DNA of 64,000 nt from Bradyrhizobium murdochi (GCF_000472965.1 NZ_AXAU01000001.1:1-64000); one strand, 5' to 3'; positions 41,261-50,049 are shown, counted from the first letter of the stretch. Notes: a model not told the origin generated them from the letters alone. Numbers and translations: made by a program.

Positions 41261-42778
41261 TCACCGCGGCAGTTTCGCGATCGCCTGGCTGAGCTCGTGA
41301 ATTTCGTAGGGCTTGCGCAGAATCGGAAAGTCGCCGCGCACATTCCGCGCGGAATCGCTATAGCCGCTGGTCAGGAGGATCGGCAGCCCGGGTCTGACGG
41401 CTTTCAAATGGCGCGCCAGACCGAGGCCGTCCATTTTGCCGGGCATCACGATGTCGGAGAAGACGAGGTCTATCCCGTCGAGTTCGATTTCGCGCAACGC
41501 GGCTTCGGCGCTCGCTACCCTGCGCACGGTATAGCCGAGCTGTTCGAGCAGGCCGGTGCTGACGGCTGCGACATCAGGATTGTCCTCCACCAGCAGCACG
41601 GTGCCGCTTCCGCCGGTTTCGACCGCGTCGACATCCCCGGCAGCGTCAGCGGCCTGCTTTCGCGGCAGCAGGATCGTGAATTTCGTGCCCTTGCCGAGCT
41701 CGCTCGCCACCCTGACCGTTCCCCCGGCCTGATGGGCGAAGCCGTGAACCTGCGATAGTCCGAGACCCGTGCCCTTGCCGATCGGCTTGGTGGTGAAGAA
41801 GGGATCAAAGATCTTGCCGAGCACATCGGGCGCGATGCCGGTGCCCGTATCTTCCACCGAGATCGCGACATATTCGGTATCGGCCCCGCCGGCGGTCTCG
41901 TTGCGCGCCGATATCGTGATGACGCCGCCGCCGGTCATGGCGTCGCGCGCGTTGATGACGAGGTTGAGCAGTGCCGTCTCGAACTCGGTGACGTCGACCA
42001 TCACCGGCCAGACGCCCGGGTCGACGTCGAGCTGCAAGGTCACTGCGCTGCCGACGCCGCTGTCGAGCACCTCGCGCATCGCATCGATCTGCCCGGCGAC
42101 GTCGACGGCCTGCGGATTGACGCTCTGCCGCCGCGCGAATGTCAGCAACTGGCTGGTGAGGGAAGCGCCGCGTTTGGTCGCTCGTTCGATCGCCGATAGC
42201 GCCCGCAGGCACCTGGGATCGTTGCCCACCGCTTTCTCCAACGTGTGAAGGCTGCCGCTGACGATCATGAGAAGATTGTTGAAATCGTGCGCAACGCCGC
42301 CGGTCAGTTGGCCGAGTGCATCGAGCTTCTGCGATTCCGCGAGCTGCTGGTGCATCCGTTCGAGCTTGAGCTGAGCTTCGCGGCGCTCGGTAATGTCGCG
42401 AGTGATCTTGGCGAAGCCGACGAGCTTGCCGTCCTCGTAAATCGGGTCGATGACGACGCTGGCCCAGAAGAACGTGCCGTCCTTGCGAACGCGCCAGCCA
42501 TCCTCCTCGTAGCGGCCATGTTCCCGCGCAATGCGCAAGGCGCGAAGCGGCTTGCCATTCGCGCGGTCGACGTCGGTATAAAAGCAGGAAAAATGCTGTC
42601 CGATGATTTCGGCGGGGGCGTAGCCCTTGATCCGCTGGCCGCCGATGTTCCAGCTCGTGATGATTCCGGCCGGATCCAGCATGTAAAGCGCGTAGTCGGA
42701 AACGCCTTCAACCAAGAGTCGGAAATTGCGTTCGCTTTCGAATAGATCCCTTTGCTGTCGCTGATCTTTTGTCGACAT
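41261..42778 (-). CDS. Cytoplasmic PAS hybrid histidine kinase with C-terminal receiver
   Basis: A 505-residue protein: one PAS/PAC near 18-135 (NFRLLVEGVSDYALYMLDPA, then YEEDGWRVRKDGTFFWASVV), HisKA with GGVAHDFNNLLMIV (His near 164), HATPase with DTGTGIA and GKGTGLGLSQVHGF, and a receiver with Asp in LVFSDIVMPG near 438. Same plan as 29252-31705 with two PAS units fewer. No transmembrane segment, so the signal is cytoplasmic. No partner gene adjoins it. It is convergent with the epimerase-fusion gene. Confidence 0.9.
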   Translation of the reverse strand: MSTKDQRQQRDLFESERNFRLLVEGVSDYALYMLDPAGIITSWNIGGQRIKGYAPAEIIGQHFSCFYTDVDRANGKPLRALRIAREHGRYEEDGWRVRKDGTFFWASVVIDPIYEDGKLVGFAKITRDITERREAQLKLERMHQQLAESQKLDALGQLTGGVAHDFNNLLMIVSGSLHTLEKAVGNDPRCLRALSAIERATKRGASLTSQLLTFARRQSVNPQAVDVAGQIDAMREVLDSGVGSAVTLQLDVDPGVWPVMVDVTEFETALLNLVINARDAMTGGGVITISARNETAGGADTEYVAISVEDTGTGIAPDVLGKIFDPFFTTKPIGKGTGLGLSQVHGFAHQAGGTVRVASELGKGTKFTILLPRKQAADAAGDVDAVETGGSGTVLLVEDNPDVAAVSTGLLEQLGYTVRRVASAEAALREIELDGIDLVFSDIVMPGKMDGLGLARHLKAVRPGLPILLTSGYSDSARNVRGDFPILRKPYEIHELSQAIAKLPR

Positions 42779-42860
42779 CCGACCTGCCCATTTAACTGGC
42801 GCAAACGCTTGTCCTGCCGATTGGTTCCACGGTGGGTGGGCTTTTTAACGAAATGGTGGG

Positions 42861-43715
42861 TTACCGCGCTGCGGCCACGCTTCTGAACGTCGCCGCCAAT
42901 ATCCGCAGCGCTGCGAGCTTGGCTGGGTCGCTAACCTTCGAGTGCAGCATCACCTTCGAGCAAGCGAGCCGCGGCAGCCCTTCGGCCGGCCCGATATCGA
43001 CCAGGCCCGGTGGCGCGATCCGGCGGGCCAGTGGCGCTACCGCGAGGCCGGCCAATGCCGCGGCGGCCACGGCGGTGACGCCGCCGCCGACAAAGCTCTC
43101 GCTCCAGGCAATGCCGGCCTTGTCGAGGGCACGGACCGCGAGCGCGCGTACGCCGCAGGGCGGTGCCAGCATCGCCAGCGGCAGCGTCTCGCCGCGGCGC
43201 CAGGCGAGACTTTTGGCGGCAAACCAGCCGAAGCCATCTTCAGTCAGCTTCTCGCCACCGCGGCGGCTGCCTTCCTGGCGAACCACCACGGCATCGAATT
43301 CGCTGGCATCGTAGGCGTCGAGCATCTGGCGCGAGAAGCCGATAGTGACGGAGAGCGCCAGTTGCGACGACACCGCGTGCAGCCGTTCGAGCAGCGGCAC
43401 CAGTTCGGGCCCTGCGGCGTGATCGGAGATCCCCAGCGACAGTTGCGGACGCGCGGGCTTGTCGCCCGACAACGCACGGTCATGCGCCTCGATCAAAGCG
43501 CGTGCGTGCGGCAGGAACGCAGCGCCCGCGGTGGTCAGCGCGACCGCCCGCGGCGAGCGCTCGACCAGCCGCCGGCCGACCACGCTTTCCAGCCGCTGCA
43601 GCTTCATGCTGATGGCAGCCTGCGTCGTACCAACCGCTTCGGCAACGCGCGTGAAACTTTGCAGTTCGGCGACCAGGAGGAAGGCCTGCACCGTATCGAT
43701 ATCCAGCGTGCTCAT
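42861..43715 (-). CDS. LysR family regulator
   Basis: A 284-residue regulator: LDIDTVQAFLLVAELQSFTR then VAEAVGTTQAAISMKLQRLE is the winged-helix domain; the remainder is the substrate-binding domain (LSLGISDHAAGPELVPLLER). ATG 43715 fits the family length; 43739 adds eight residues. Divergent from the tautomerase gene at 43831 with a 7-bp inverted repeat in the 115 bases between, so that gene is the likely target. Ligand unknown. Confidence 0.88.
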   Translation of the reverse strand: MSTLDIDTVQAFLLVAELQSFTRVAEAVGTTQAAISMKLQRLESVVGRRLVERSPRAVALTTAGAAFLPHARALIEAHDRALSGDKPARPQLSLGISDHAAGPELVPLLERLHAVSSQLALSVTIGFSRQMLDAYDASEFDAVVVRQEGSRRGGEKLTEDGFGWFAAKSLAWRRGETLPLAMLAPPCGVRALAVRALDKAGIAWSESFVGGGVTAVAAAALAGLAVAPLARRIAPPGLVDIGPAEGLPRLACSKVMLHSKVSDPAKLAALRILAATFRSVAAAR

Positions 43716-43730
43716 GGCATCATCAACATC

Positions 43731-43759
43731 TCTTATCATTGTTATGAATAAAGATAAGA
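43731..43759. promoter_or_regulatory. Candidate LysR operator
   Basis: TCTTATC (43731-43737) and GATAAGA (43753-43759), 15 bases apart, lie in the LysR-tautomerase intergenic region just before the LysR start. Confidence 0.5.
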
Positions 43760-43830
43760 TATCAAAATGATAGCCGCGGGTCTAGCTAAGGGAAGCGCAA
43801 TGCCAGCGCGCCCGCTCAAGGAGAACGACC

Positions 43831-44259
43831 ATGCCGCTCATCACCGTCACCTATTCCAGCGTCCGCGAGGCCCCGTCGCTGAAGGCCGAGATTGCGTCCG
43901 CTGTCAGCGATCTCACCGCGCGAATCCTGCGCAAGGATCCGAAGGTTACTGCCGTCATCGTGAAGTCGGTCGATGCCGCCGACTGGTTCGCCGGCGGCAA
44001 ATCGCTCGCCGAGCACAGCCTCGCCAGTTTCTGGCTCGACGTTCACGTCAGCGAGGGCACCAATACCAAGGACGAGAAGGCAGCCTATCTCGCCGCGCTA
44101 TTCCAGCGCATGGGCGAACTGCTCGGGCCGCCGCATGAAGAGAGCTACGCCCATGTCGACGAAGTGAAGGGCGATGCTTACGGCTTCGGCGGACTCACCC
44201 AGGAGCGCCGCTACATCGCCGGCCAGCTCGAAGTCGCGCCGCGGAAAGCTGCCGCGTGA
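43831..44259 (+). CDS. Tautomerase family protein (4-oxalocrotonate-like)
   Basis: A 142-residue protein beginning MPLITVTYSSVREAPSLKAE, giving Pro at position 2 that becomes the N-terminal catalytic base after Met removal, as in 4-oxalocrotonate tautomerase. It then has KDPKVTAVIVKSVDAADWFA and LDVHVSEGTNTKDEKAAYLA. About twice the length of the classic monomer, it has the fused-subunit layout. Reaction unknown; probably a keto-enol tautomerisation. AAGGAG precedes the start. It is divergent from the LysR gene at 42861 and convergent with a second tautomerase. Confidence 0.8.
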   Translation: MPLITVTYSSVREAPSLKAEIASAVSDLTARILRKDPKVTAVIVKSVDAADWFAGGKSLAEHSLASFWLDVHVSEGTNTKDEKAAYLAALFQRMGELLGPPHEESYAHVDEVKGDAYGFGGLTQERRYIAGQLEVAPRKAAA

Positions 44260-44310
44260 AGATCGCCCGACGAGCGGACGGCGCGCGCGGCGCCGTCCGC
44301 TCGGTTGCTG

Positions 44311-44727
44311 CTAGCGGACGGACGCAGGGCTGGTTGCCAGCGGCGCGTGATGGTCGCCGAATGCAAGTCCGCGTCCGAGCGACCAGTCGACCGGCGCATT
44401 TTCAGTCAGCGCGACCATGATGTCGTCTGCGGAAAATCCGGCGCCGACGGCCCGATCCACAATCCGCCGAAACAGATTTTTCTTCTGATCGACCGTGCGC
44501 CCTGCGAGAAACAAAATCTCGATGATCGACGCATCCGGTGTGCGCGCGACATCCGGGAACGTCGGGTCAATGAACATCATTTCGCGTGCGTAGGTCGAAA
44601 CGAGCTGAAACCGCTCCTCGGGCGGCACGCCGCAGGTCTCGACGAGACCCTCGTGCACGGCGTCGGCAAGGGCGCGAATTCTGGCCGATGCAAGATGGGC
44701 CGGAACGGCGATGCGGGCGAGGGGCAT
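44311..44727 (-). CDS. Tautomerase family protein
   Basis: A 138-residue protein beginning MPLARIAVPAHLASARIRAL; Pro2 again is the likely N-terminal base. It continues ALADAVHEGLVETCGVPPEE, FQLVSTYAREMMF and a C-terminal half with RTVDQKKNLFRRIVDRAV. This is the longer tautomerase/MIF-like group, only weakly similar to its neighbour at 43831. GGAG precedes the start. It is divergent from the LysR gene at 44821 with 93 bases between, and convergent with the first tautomerase. Confidence 0.8.
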   Translation of the reverse strand: MPLARIAVPAHLASARIRALADAVHEGLVETCGVPPEERFQLVSTYAREMMFIDPTFPDVARTPDASIIEILFLAGRTVDQKKNLFRRIVDRAVGAGFSADDIMVALTENAPVDWSLGRGLAFGDHHAPLATSPASVR

Positions 44728-44757
44728 GGGAAAATCTCCAAATTGTTGGGAGCTCCG

Positions 44758-44774
44758 TCCTATTCATGCTAGGA
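44758..44774. promoter_or_regulatory. Candidate LysR operator
   Basis: TCCTATTCATGCTAGGA: 5-bp arms with a 7-base centre (T-N15-A) between the divergent tautomerase and LysR genes. Confidence 0.35.
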
Positions 44775-44820
44775 AAAGAGATAAACTCTCGATTTTGCGA
44801 AACACTGATACTGAAAAATC

Positions 44821-45714
44821 ATGAATATGCTGATGCATCCGATGTCAGACCTCGCGGTTTTCGTCCGAACGGTCGATCTGGGGAGTTTCGCGGCCGTGGG
44901 CGCTGAGATCGAGCTGACCGCTTCCGGCGTCTCACGCATCGTGACGAGACTGGAGCGCCGCATCGGCGTCAAACTGCTGCATCGGACGACGCGGCGGCTG
45001 GTGCTGACGCAGGAAGGCGAGACGTTCCTCGCCCATGCAAGAAGCATCCTGGCTGCGGTCGAGGCCGCCGAAGCCGATGTCGCCTCGGTTCATGGACGTC
45101 CGCGCGGCCCGCTGCGGATCAACAGCGGCACCGCGTTTGCAAGACACCGGCTTGCGCGACTGCTGCCGCAGTTCATGGACCAGTTTCCGGAAATCGCGGT
45201 CGAGCTTTCGGTGAGCGATCACCGCATCGATCCAATCGCCGACCAGGTCGACGTCACGATTCGGGTCGGCCCGCTTGGCGACAGCGAGCTGATCGCGGTT
45301 CGCCTAGGTGAAGTCAGGCGCGTCATCGCCGGCAGCCCGCGATATCTGAAGCGCTATGGCATTCCCAAACAAGCCGCCGATCTCGCCCGACACAATTGCC
45401 TGCAGCTCAGCGGCTTCTCGCGGCTCGCGCAATGGCCGATGTTCGAGCAAGGCAAGCGGATCATGGTGCCGGTGAAAGGATCGATCCGCTCTGACAGCGC
45501 CGATTTCCTTCTCGACCTCGCGCTGGCCGGCGCCGGTCTGGTGCGGTTTGGCGACTTTCTGGGGGAGGCGGCCGTGAAGGATGGCCGGCTGGTGCCGGTG
45601 CTGTCGCACTGCCACGATCCCGATCCGCAACCGATCACGGCCCTGATCCTGCCGGGGCGGCAAACCATCCCGCGGGTTCAGGCCTTTGTTGATTTCCTCA
45701 AGGCGAGCGTTTGA
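44821..45714 (+). CDS. LysR family regulator
   Basis: A 297-residue regulator: LAVFVRTVDLGSFAAVGAEI then LTASGVSRIVTRLERRIGVK as DNA-binding domain; LRINSGTAFARHRLARLLPQ and DVTIRVGPLGDSELIAVRLG as the effector domain of the aliphatic/aromatic type. ATG 44821 is followed by other in-frame Met codons (44827, 44833, 44842). It is divergent from the tautomerase gene at 44311-44727, its probable target. No metabolic pathway genes are nearby. Confidence 0.88.
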   Translation: MNMLMHPMSDLAVFVRTVDLGSFAAVGAEIELTASGVSRIVTRLERRIGVKLLHRTTRRLVLTQEGETFLAHARSILAAVEAAEADVASVHGRPRGPLRINSGTAFARHRLARLLPQFMDQFPEIAVELSVSDHRIDPIADQVDVTIRVGPLGDSELIAVRLGEVRRVIAGSPRYLKRYGIPKQAADLARHNCLQLSGFSRLAQWPMFEQGKRIMVPVKGSIRSDSADFLLDLALAGAGLVRFGDFLGEAAVKDGRLVPVLSHCHDPDPQPITALILPGRQTIPRVQAFVDFLKASV

Positions 45715-45799
45715 CGGCGGTCAGACAGCCGCTTCCCGCGCGCACTCGCGCTCGTGGCGCGACGCCGGTGTCGCGGCGCCCGCCGAACGGCTCTCCGCT

Positions 45800-46099
45800 T
45801 CACACGATCAGCACATCCAGCACGGCCGCGGTTGCTGCGACAAGTGCGAGCGCAATCACGGTGGCTCGCCAAAGTAGTTGTTGCCGCGCCGCGCCGCGAT
45901 CGTGGAATGCCAGCCAGTCGCGAACGAATCCGGCGGGAATGTTCATCGTGACGCTAAGCCTGGTCGGATGATGCAGTTCGTGATCTGCGAACATGGCGCG
46001 CACGTTTGCCACGCCCAGTCGGTCAAGTGCGCAATTCCATTCCCAGGCGTGCGTGCTGTTGGTCCACCGGTTCTCGAAGGGAAGCCTGTGCGACATCAT
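45800..46099 (-). CDS. Hypothetical protein with C-terminal membrane segment
   Basis: A 99-residue protein: a soluble N-terminal part (FENRWTNSTHAWEWNCALDR, then VRAMFADHELHHPTRLSVTM) with conserved-looking Trp/His residues, followed by one hydrophobic helix (VIALALVAATAAVLDVLIV) at the very C-terminus. It is probably tail-anchored in the inner membrane. GGAGG precedes the ATG by 6 bases, which supports the start. No family is recognised. It lies beside lipB on the same strand, 106 bases downstream. Confidence 0.6.
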   Translation of the reverse strand: MMSHRLPFENRWTNSTHAWEWNCALDRLGVANVRAMFADHELHHPTRLSVTMNIPAGFVRDWLAFHDRGAARQQLLWRATVIALALVAATAAVLDVLIV

Positions 46100-46205
46100 C
46101 GCGACCTCCGCTGTTCACCGCCTGCCTCTGATATGTGGCCGCACTCGCCGTGGCGGAAGACCTCAAGGGAGAGCGGCGATAGAAACGGGCATCCGATCGA
46201 CAGTT

Positions 46206-46934
46206 TCAGGCCGTTGCCGCGGGCAGGTCTGCCATGGTCGTTCCGAACACTTCCTGGAACGCCCGCCGGAGCGCGATGTCGACGTCTTCCATCGCCACGG
46301 GCAGGCCGAGGTCCACGAGTGAGGTGACCCCGTAACGCGGGTCGGCGACGCCGCAGGGGACGATGGCGGAAAAATGCGAAAGCTCCGGCTCGACATTGAT
46401 GGCGATGCCGTGAAACGACACCCAGCGCCGCAAGCGCACGCCGATCGCAGCGATCTTGTCTTCGTGACCGACACCCTTGTCCGGCCGCCTGACCCAGACG
46501 CCGACACGATCCTCGCGGCGCTCGCCGCGCACGTTGAAGGCATCGAGCGTGCGGATGATCCATTCTTCGAGGCCGGCAACATAGGCGCGCACGTCCGGCC
46601 GACGCCGCTTGAGGTCGAGCATCACATAGGCCACCCGCTGGCCGGGACCGTGATAGGTGAGCTGTCCGCCGCGGCCGGTGGTGAACAGCGGGAAGCGCGG
46701 CTCGAGCAGGTCGTCCTGCCTGCCGCTGGTGCCGGACGTATAGAGCGGGGGGTGCTCCAGGAGCCAGACCAGTTCGGTCGCCTTCCGCTCGGCGATCTCG
46801 GCCGCGCGGGCCTCCATGGCGGCCACGGCTTCGGGATAGGGCACCGGTTCCGCCGAAATCCGCCATTCGACCCCGCCGCCGCCTTGGGCTTGCGCGAAGG
46901 TCGTCAAATCGAGGCTTTGGCGGTCATTAACCAT
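46206..46934 (-). CDS. lipB: Lipoyl(octanoyl) transferase
   Basis: A 242-residue Lip[21 protein letters not shown], the signature [20 protein letters not shown], then [20 protein letters not shown] with the conserved catalytic Lys upstream of the HG, and [20 protein letters not shown] with the acyl-accepting Cys. It moves octanoyl from acyl-carrier protein to lipoate-dependent enzymes (pyruvate and 2-oxoglutarate dehydrogenases). The start codon is 62 bases from the divergent FliN-like gene. Confidence 0.95.
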   Translation of the reverse strand: MVNDRQSLDLTTFAQAQGGGGVEWRISAEPVPYPEAVAAMEARAAEIAERKATELVWLLEHPPLYTSGTSGRQDDLLEPRFPLFTTGRGGQLTYHGPGQRVAYVMLDLKRRRPDVRAYVAGLEEWIIRTLDAFNVRGERREDRVGVWVRRPDKGVGHEDKIAAIGVRLRRWVSFHGIAINVEPELSHFSAIVPCGVADPRYGVTSLVDLGLPVAMEDVDIALRRAFQEVFGTTMADLPAATA

Positions 46935-46941
46935 TGGCTAA
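46927..46941. promoter_or_regulatory. CtrA-like box, 7 of 8
   Basis: TTAACCATTGGCTAA, i.e. TTAA-N7-CTAA, overlapping the lipB start and 55 bases before the FliN-like GTG. Confidence 0.4.
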
Positions 46942-46996
46942 CCATAACGTGTTCAGGTGGGAACCACACCAATTTAGTCCCTTTGGCGGTTCAGAA

Positions 46997-47239
46997 GTGG
47001 CCACCCTTGATAAAGTCAGCGTCGATCTCATGGTGGTGCTCGGCACCACGACCATGCCCATCCACCAGGTGATGCGGCTTTCCCGGGGCGCCATCATCGA
47101 ACTGGACGCCACCGAAGCGGACGAGGTCAAGATCCTCGCCAATAACTTGCCCATTGCCTCCGGCGTGGTGCTGGTCGATCGCAACCGCATCGCGGTCGAA
47201 GTCAAGCAAATGCTGCCGAAATCCCCTGATGTCAGGTAG
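46997..47239 (+). CDS. FliN/SPOA-domain flagellar motor switch-like protein
   Basis: An 80-residue protein from GTG 46997: ATLDKVSVDLMVVLGTTTMP then IHQVMRLSRGAIIELDA and ASGVVLVDRNRIAVEVKQML. This is a bare SPOA domain, as in the C-terminal half of FliN. E. coli FliN is 137 residues, so the N-terminal extension is missing. No flagellar genes adjoin it. A TTG at 46934 would add 21 residues. A CtrA-like box upstream fits control of motility genes in alphaproteobacteria. It may act in the motor switch or as an alternative SPOA protein. Confidence 0.75.
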   Translation: MATLDKVSVDLMVVLGTTTMPIHQVMRLSRGAIIELDATEADEVKILANNLPIASGVVLVDRNRIAVEVKQMLPKSPDVR

Positions 47240-47336
47240 TTATCGGAGCGCAAAACTTCCTTGTCCCCCCATCCCTGATTTGTTACATCGCAGCCGTTGA
47301 TCCGGCGGGCTGCAATCCTTCCAGCCGGTATCCCAA

Positions 47337-47421
47337 GCGCTCGTGGCGGAATTGGTAGACGCGCTGCCTTGAGGTGGCAGTGAGTAACATCGTGGGGGTT
47401 CGAGTCCCTCCGAGCGCACCA
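47337..47421 (+). tRNA. tRNA-Leu (GAG anticodon), CCA encoded; integration site
   Basis: Acceptor GCGCTCG pairs with CGAGCGC; anticodon stem CTGCC/GGCAG with loop TTGAGGT (anticodon GAG); long variable arm of a class II tRNA; T loop GTTCGAGTC; discriminator A and CCA at 47419-47421. An integrase gene follows 27 bases after its end, reading towards it. Confidence 0.95.
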
Positions 47422-47447
47422 TAAACCCACGTTTAGCCTTGAAATCG

Positions 47448-48956
47448 TTAAGCTTTTTTTCTGATGTTACCCGGGAATGTTACCACTCCGTTCCCGTCCG
47501 GCGTTCGCTTGCTGTTCGCCTCCGGCACCTGCAAGAAGTCATCGAGCGACTGGCTCTGATCGAACGCGACGATCTTCTCCATGCCACTGATTCCAAGCTT
47601 CTCTCGGTTTGCCTGGGCGATGTAGTGCGCGGGCATCTTTGGGTCAGTCCAACCAAACATGGCCATCATCTGGCTTTCGGTGCAGTCGGCATAAGCGGCG
47701 ACCTCCGCACGGGCTTTGCGCACCCCGTGGCAGCTCTTCTTTGGTTCGTTGACGCCGGCGAGGACTGCGTATTTCTTCAACTTCGCGGCCCACGCCTTCT
47801 TGTTCATCGGCAAGACTCGGCCGCGCACAACCTTGCCTGTGAATACCTCGGCGCCAATGATCCCCGAGGCACGGGCGGCACGCAAACTTTCTGCAAACTC
47901 GGGGTGAACAGGCACCGTAACGGTGGTGTTGCCCCGGCTTTTCTCCGTTGCAATCTGCACCGCCATCTTCCGCACGATCTGTCGCAGGTGAGGGGGACCG
48001 AAACGGTGCGCGTCCCCAAGCCGCAGGAACGTGTAGTGCAGGATGTCGAACATCAGGCGGGCCTCGGTGCCAAGCGGCCACTTCGCCCGGTACATGGTCA
48101 TGTCTTCGTCGGTCCACGGCACAAACCCGCCGCTTTCGCGTGAGGCCTTCGCCTTACCGGAGCGCACGCCGATCGTCGGATCATCGTCCTCGTCGAGGTG
48201 ACCCTCATCGATCATCCAGCGGATCATCCCACGCAGCGCCGACAGCAGATTGCCCGCCTGAGAGGGCGTGCGCGCCTTCATCTCTGCCTTGATGACCTTG
48301 CGCGTCAGCACCGCGAACGGCTTCTCTCCATTCTCCGGTAACAAACTCTCGATCAGTCCGGTGCGTTGGAGTCGGGTCGACTCGGCCAATCCCTCGTGGC
48401 CAACACTGAGATCTCCGAGCCAGTGGTCGCTCTGCTTGTATCCGTTCCAGTACCAGCGCAGCGTGCCGGGCTGCGCCGGTGTCGTTGGCAGAGCAGGGCG
48501 CGCCTCGTTGCGCTGCTTTTGTGCGTTGATGTAGTCGCCCTCGTTGCCGAACAGCGCGATCTGAGCGGCGATCGCGATGTCAACCTCGGCCTCGAATTCG
48601 GGCGTGCCGAACTCTGCCCTAATCCGAATCTTTGGCAGCTTGTTGCGCACTTGCACGTAGTAGCGCAGTTGACCGCGTTGGCTAAGATCGGCGTAAAGAT
48701 AGCGGCGCTCCGGCTGATCCGGCTTCACCGTTGCTTTGATGCGCCGCATGCGCATTACTCCTCCCAGCGCTGCAACGGCTGCTTGGTAGGCGGCGTCGAA
48801 CGCTGACGTTCCGTATTCCTCGCTGATGCCGACCCGGCGCCCCTTGCGGCTCACCTTCACGTACCAACGCAGTGAGCCGGACTCGGAATAGTTAAAGTAG
48901 AGATACATTCGCCGATCCCCAGGCGCGCGGGGATCGCGTTCTTCTGTTTCAAGCAT
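47448..48956 (-). CDS. int: Tyrosine site-specific integrase
   Basis: A 502-residue tyrosine recombinase. The N-terminal 120 residues have two repeated beta-type units (LRWYVKVSRKGRRVGISEEY and LRYYVQVRNKLPKIRIRAEF), an arm-binding-like region. The catalytic part has HYTFLRLGDAHRFG (Arg), CHGVRKARAEVAAY (HxxR near 407) and MFGWTDPKMPAHYIAQANRE, where Trp replaces the second His and Tyr near 443 is the nucleophile. The stop codon is 27 bases from tRNA-Leu, so the gene reads towards its own attachment site. GGAG precedes the start. Confidence 0.9.
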   Translation of the reverse strand: MLETEERDPRAPGDRRMYLYFNYSESGSLRWYVKVSRKGRRVGISEEYGTSAFDAAYQAAVAALGGVMRMRRIKATVKPDQPERRYLYADLSQRGQLRYYVQVRNKLPKIRIRAEFGTPEFEAEVDIAIAAQIALFGNEGDYINAQKQRNEARPALPTTPAQPGTLRWYWNGYKQSDHWLGDLSVGHEGLAESTRLQRTGLIESLLPENGEKPFAVLTRKVIKAEMKARTPSQAGNLLSALRGMIRWMIDEGHLDEDDDPTIGVRSGKAKASRESGGFVPWTDEDMTMYRAKWPLGTEARLMFDILHYTFLRLGDAHRFGPPHLRQIVRKMAVQIATEKSRGNTTVTVPVHPEFAESLRAARASGIIGAEVFTGKVVRGRVLPMNKKAWAAKLKKYAVLAGVNEPKKSCHGVRKARAEVAAYADCTESQMMAMFGWTDPKMPAHYIAQANREKLGISGMEKIVAFDQSQSLDDFLQVPEANSKRTPDGNGVVTFPGNIRKKA

Positions 48957-49028
48957 TGGCTGTCTCCGGAGACCAATGCTTGGAGTCTAACGATGCGCCG
49001 ACTCCGCATCAATTGCATAAGGTGCGTT

Positions 49029-49250
49029 TCACCCGCTTTCGGTGCCTTTCAGGTATCGCTGCAACGCCTCTGAAGGCGTCCATATTTCGTCGCGACCATT
49101 TATGCCTCTGACTGGCGCGGCGTTCGACGTCAGCGCAATTCGAATGACGCCCTCTGCGTCGATCGTGATCGCGCTCGCGCCAGCTTCCTTAGCGGCGCGG
49201 ATCGCGCGGGCAATATCTGCTTGTGTGACCTTGGCCGGGCGCCGCGGCAT
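49029..49250 (-). CDS. Small element-associated hypothetical protein
   Basis: A 73-residue protein: MPRRPAKVTQADIARAIRAA, then KEAGASAITIDAEGVIRIAL and DEIWTPSEALQRYLKG. I recognise this type beside integrases in rhizobial elements, function unknown; the first half may be a short helix-turn-helix. AGGAAG precedes ATG 49250; ATG 49325 would lengthen it by 25 residues that look less conserved. Confidence 0.65.
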   Translation of the reverse strand: MPRRPAKVTQADIARAIRAAKEAGASAITIDAEGVIRIALTSNAAPVRGINGRDEIWTPSEALQRYLKGTESG

Positions 49251-49833
49251 TACGCTCTTCCTATGGTCCATGAAATCAGCCGCTGCGAGCCCGGAGATTC
49301 CCATACGCGTCGATGTTTCGGACACATCGGGCTGATAGTGACCATAGCCGGCTCTACTAGAGCTGAATCAACGTATGCAAGACCACGAACGGCTGCGGTG
49401 AAAAGGGTGAAGACGTCTCCGTCGGGCATTCGGCTAGATTAGAGCGGAAATCGGAGGGGTAACTCGAAGAGGAGGGGATGCTCGGCTTTGCTCTTGGACC
49501 TGCTGACTACGAATCTGAGGGTTGGATGTTCGAATGGTGTCGGGCGCGCCATCTATCTTCTTCACATGTCATCGATTTTCAGAACGGTCTAAGACGCCAC
49601 CAGACTAAAAATTGCGTTTAGTTTGGGATAATTTTCGCCGGCAGCTCCACTGCCTTCCATTCCGGATTGGAAGCGTGCCCGCTCCCAATCCGCCGTTGCC
49701 TGCTCGGAGAGCCCAACCGGAGCGGCGTCAGGCCGTCAAGGTCGAAGCCGCGAAGCGGGGGCGCGATAGCGCCAGCCTTTACGGCCTGACGCCGGTCCGG
49801 TTCACTGTCGTCGGTAGCAAGCGACCGCCTGCC
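49251..49833. other. Intergenic region with inverted repeats, no supported gene
   Basis: Aside from the 22-bp inverted repeat at 49715-49802 and CGGATTGG/CCAATCCG near 49665-49692, I see no gene. Confidence 0.45.
49715..49802. repeat. Long inverted repeat after alpA (21 of 22 match)
   Basis: 49715-49736 (AACCGGAGCGGCGTC...) and 49781-49802 (...GACGCCGGTCCGGTT) are reverse complements with one mismatch over 22 bases, separated by 44 bases that include GGCGC/GCGCC. It could form a large cruciform or a terminator for alpA; the exact role is unknown. Confidence 0.7.
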
Positions 49834-50049
49834 TTATCGAACCGCATCGAACTCGCGCTTCGGTCGCCATGCGACGGGATCAGCAATCCAACGGTTGATG
49901 TCGGACTCATGCCAGCCGCTCCCGTTGACGCTGATCCTGATCTGCGGCGGGAACGTGCCCTCGGCGATCTTGCGGTAGATGGTGGACCGGGACAGCCCAG
50001 TCCGGGAAAGAACGGTTCTGAGGCGGATGATACGTTCCGGTTCGCGCAT
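49834..50049 (-). CDS. AlpA family regulator
   Basis: A 71-residue helix-turn-helix protein: IIRLRTVLSRTGLSRSTIYR then KIAEGTFPPQIRISVNGSGW and HESDINRWIADPVAWR, the MerR-like AlpA pattern known from prophage CP4-57 and many integrative elements, where it controls excision and integrase expression. AGGAGG lies 11 bases before the ATG. It lies just downstream of the relaxase gene on the same strand. Confidence 0.85.
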   Translation of the reverse strand: MREPERIIRLRTVLSRTGLSRSTIYRKIAEGTFPPQIRISVNGSGWHESDINRWIADPVAWRPKREFDAVR

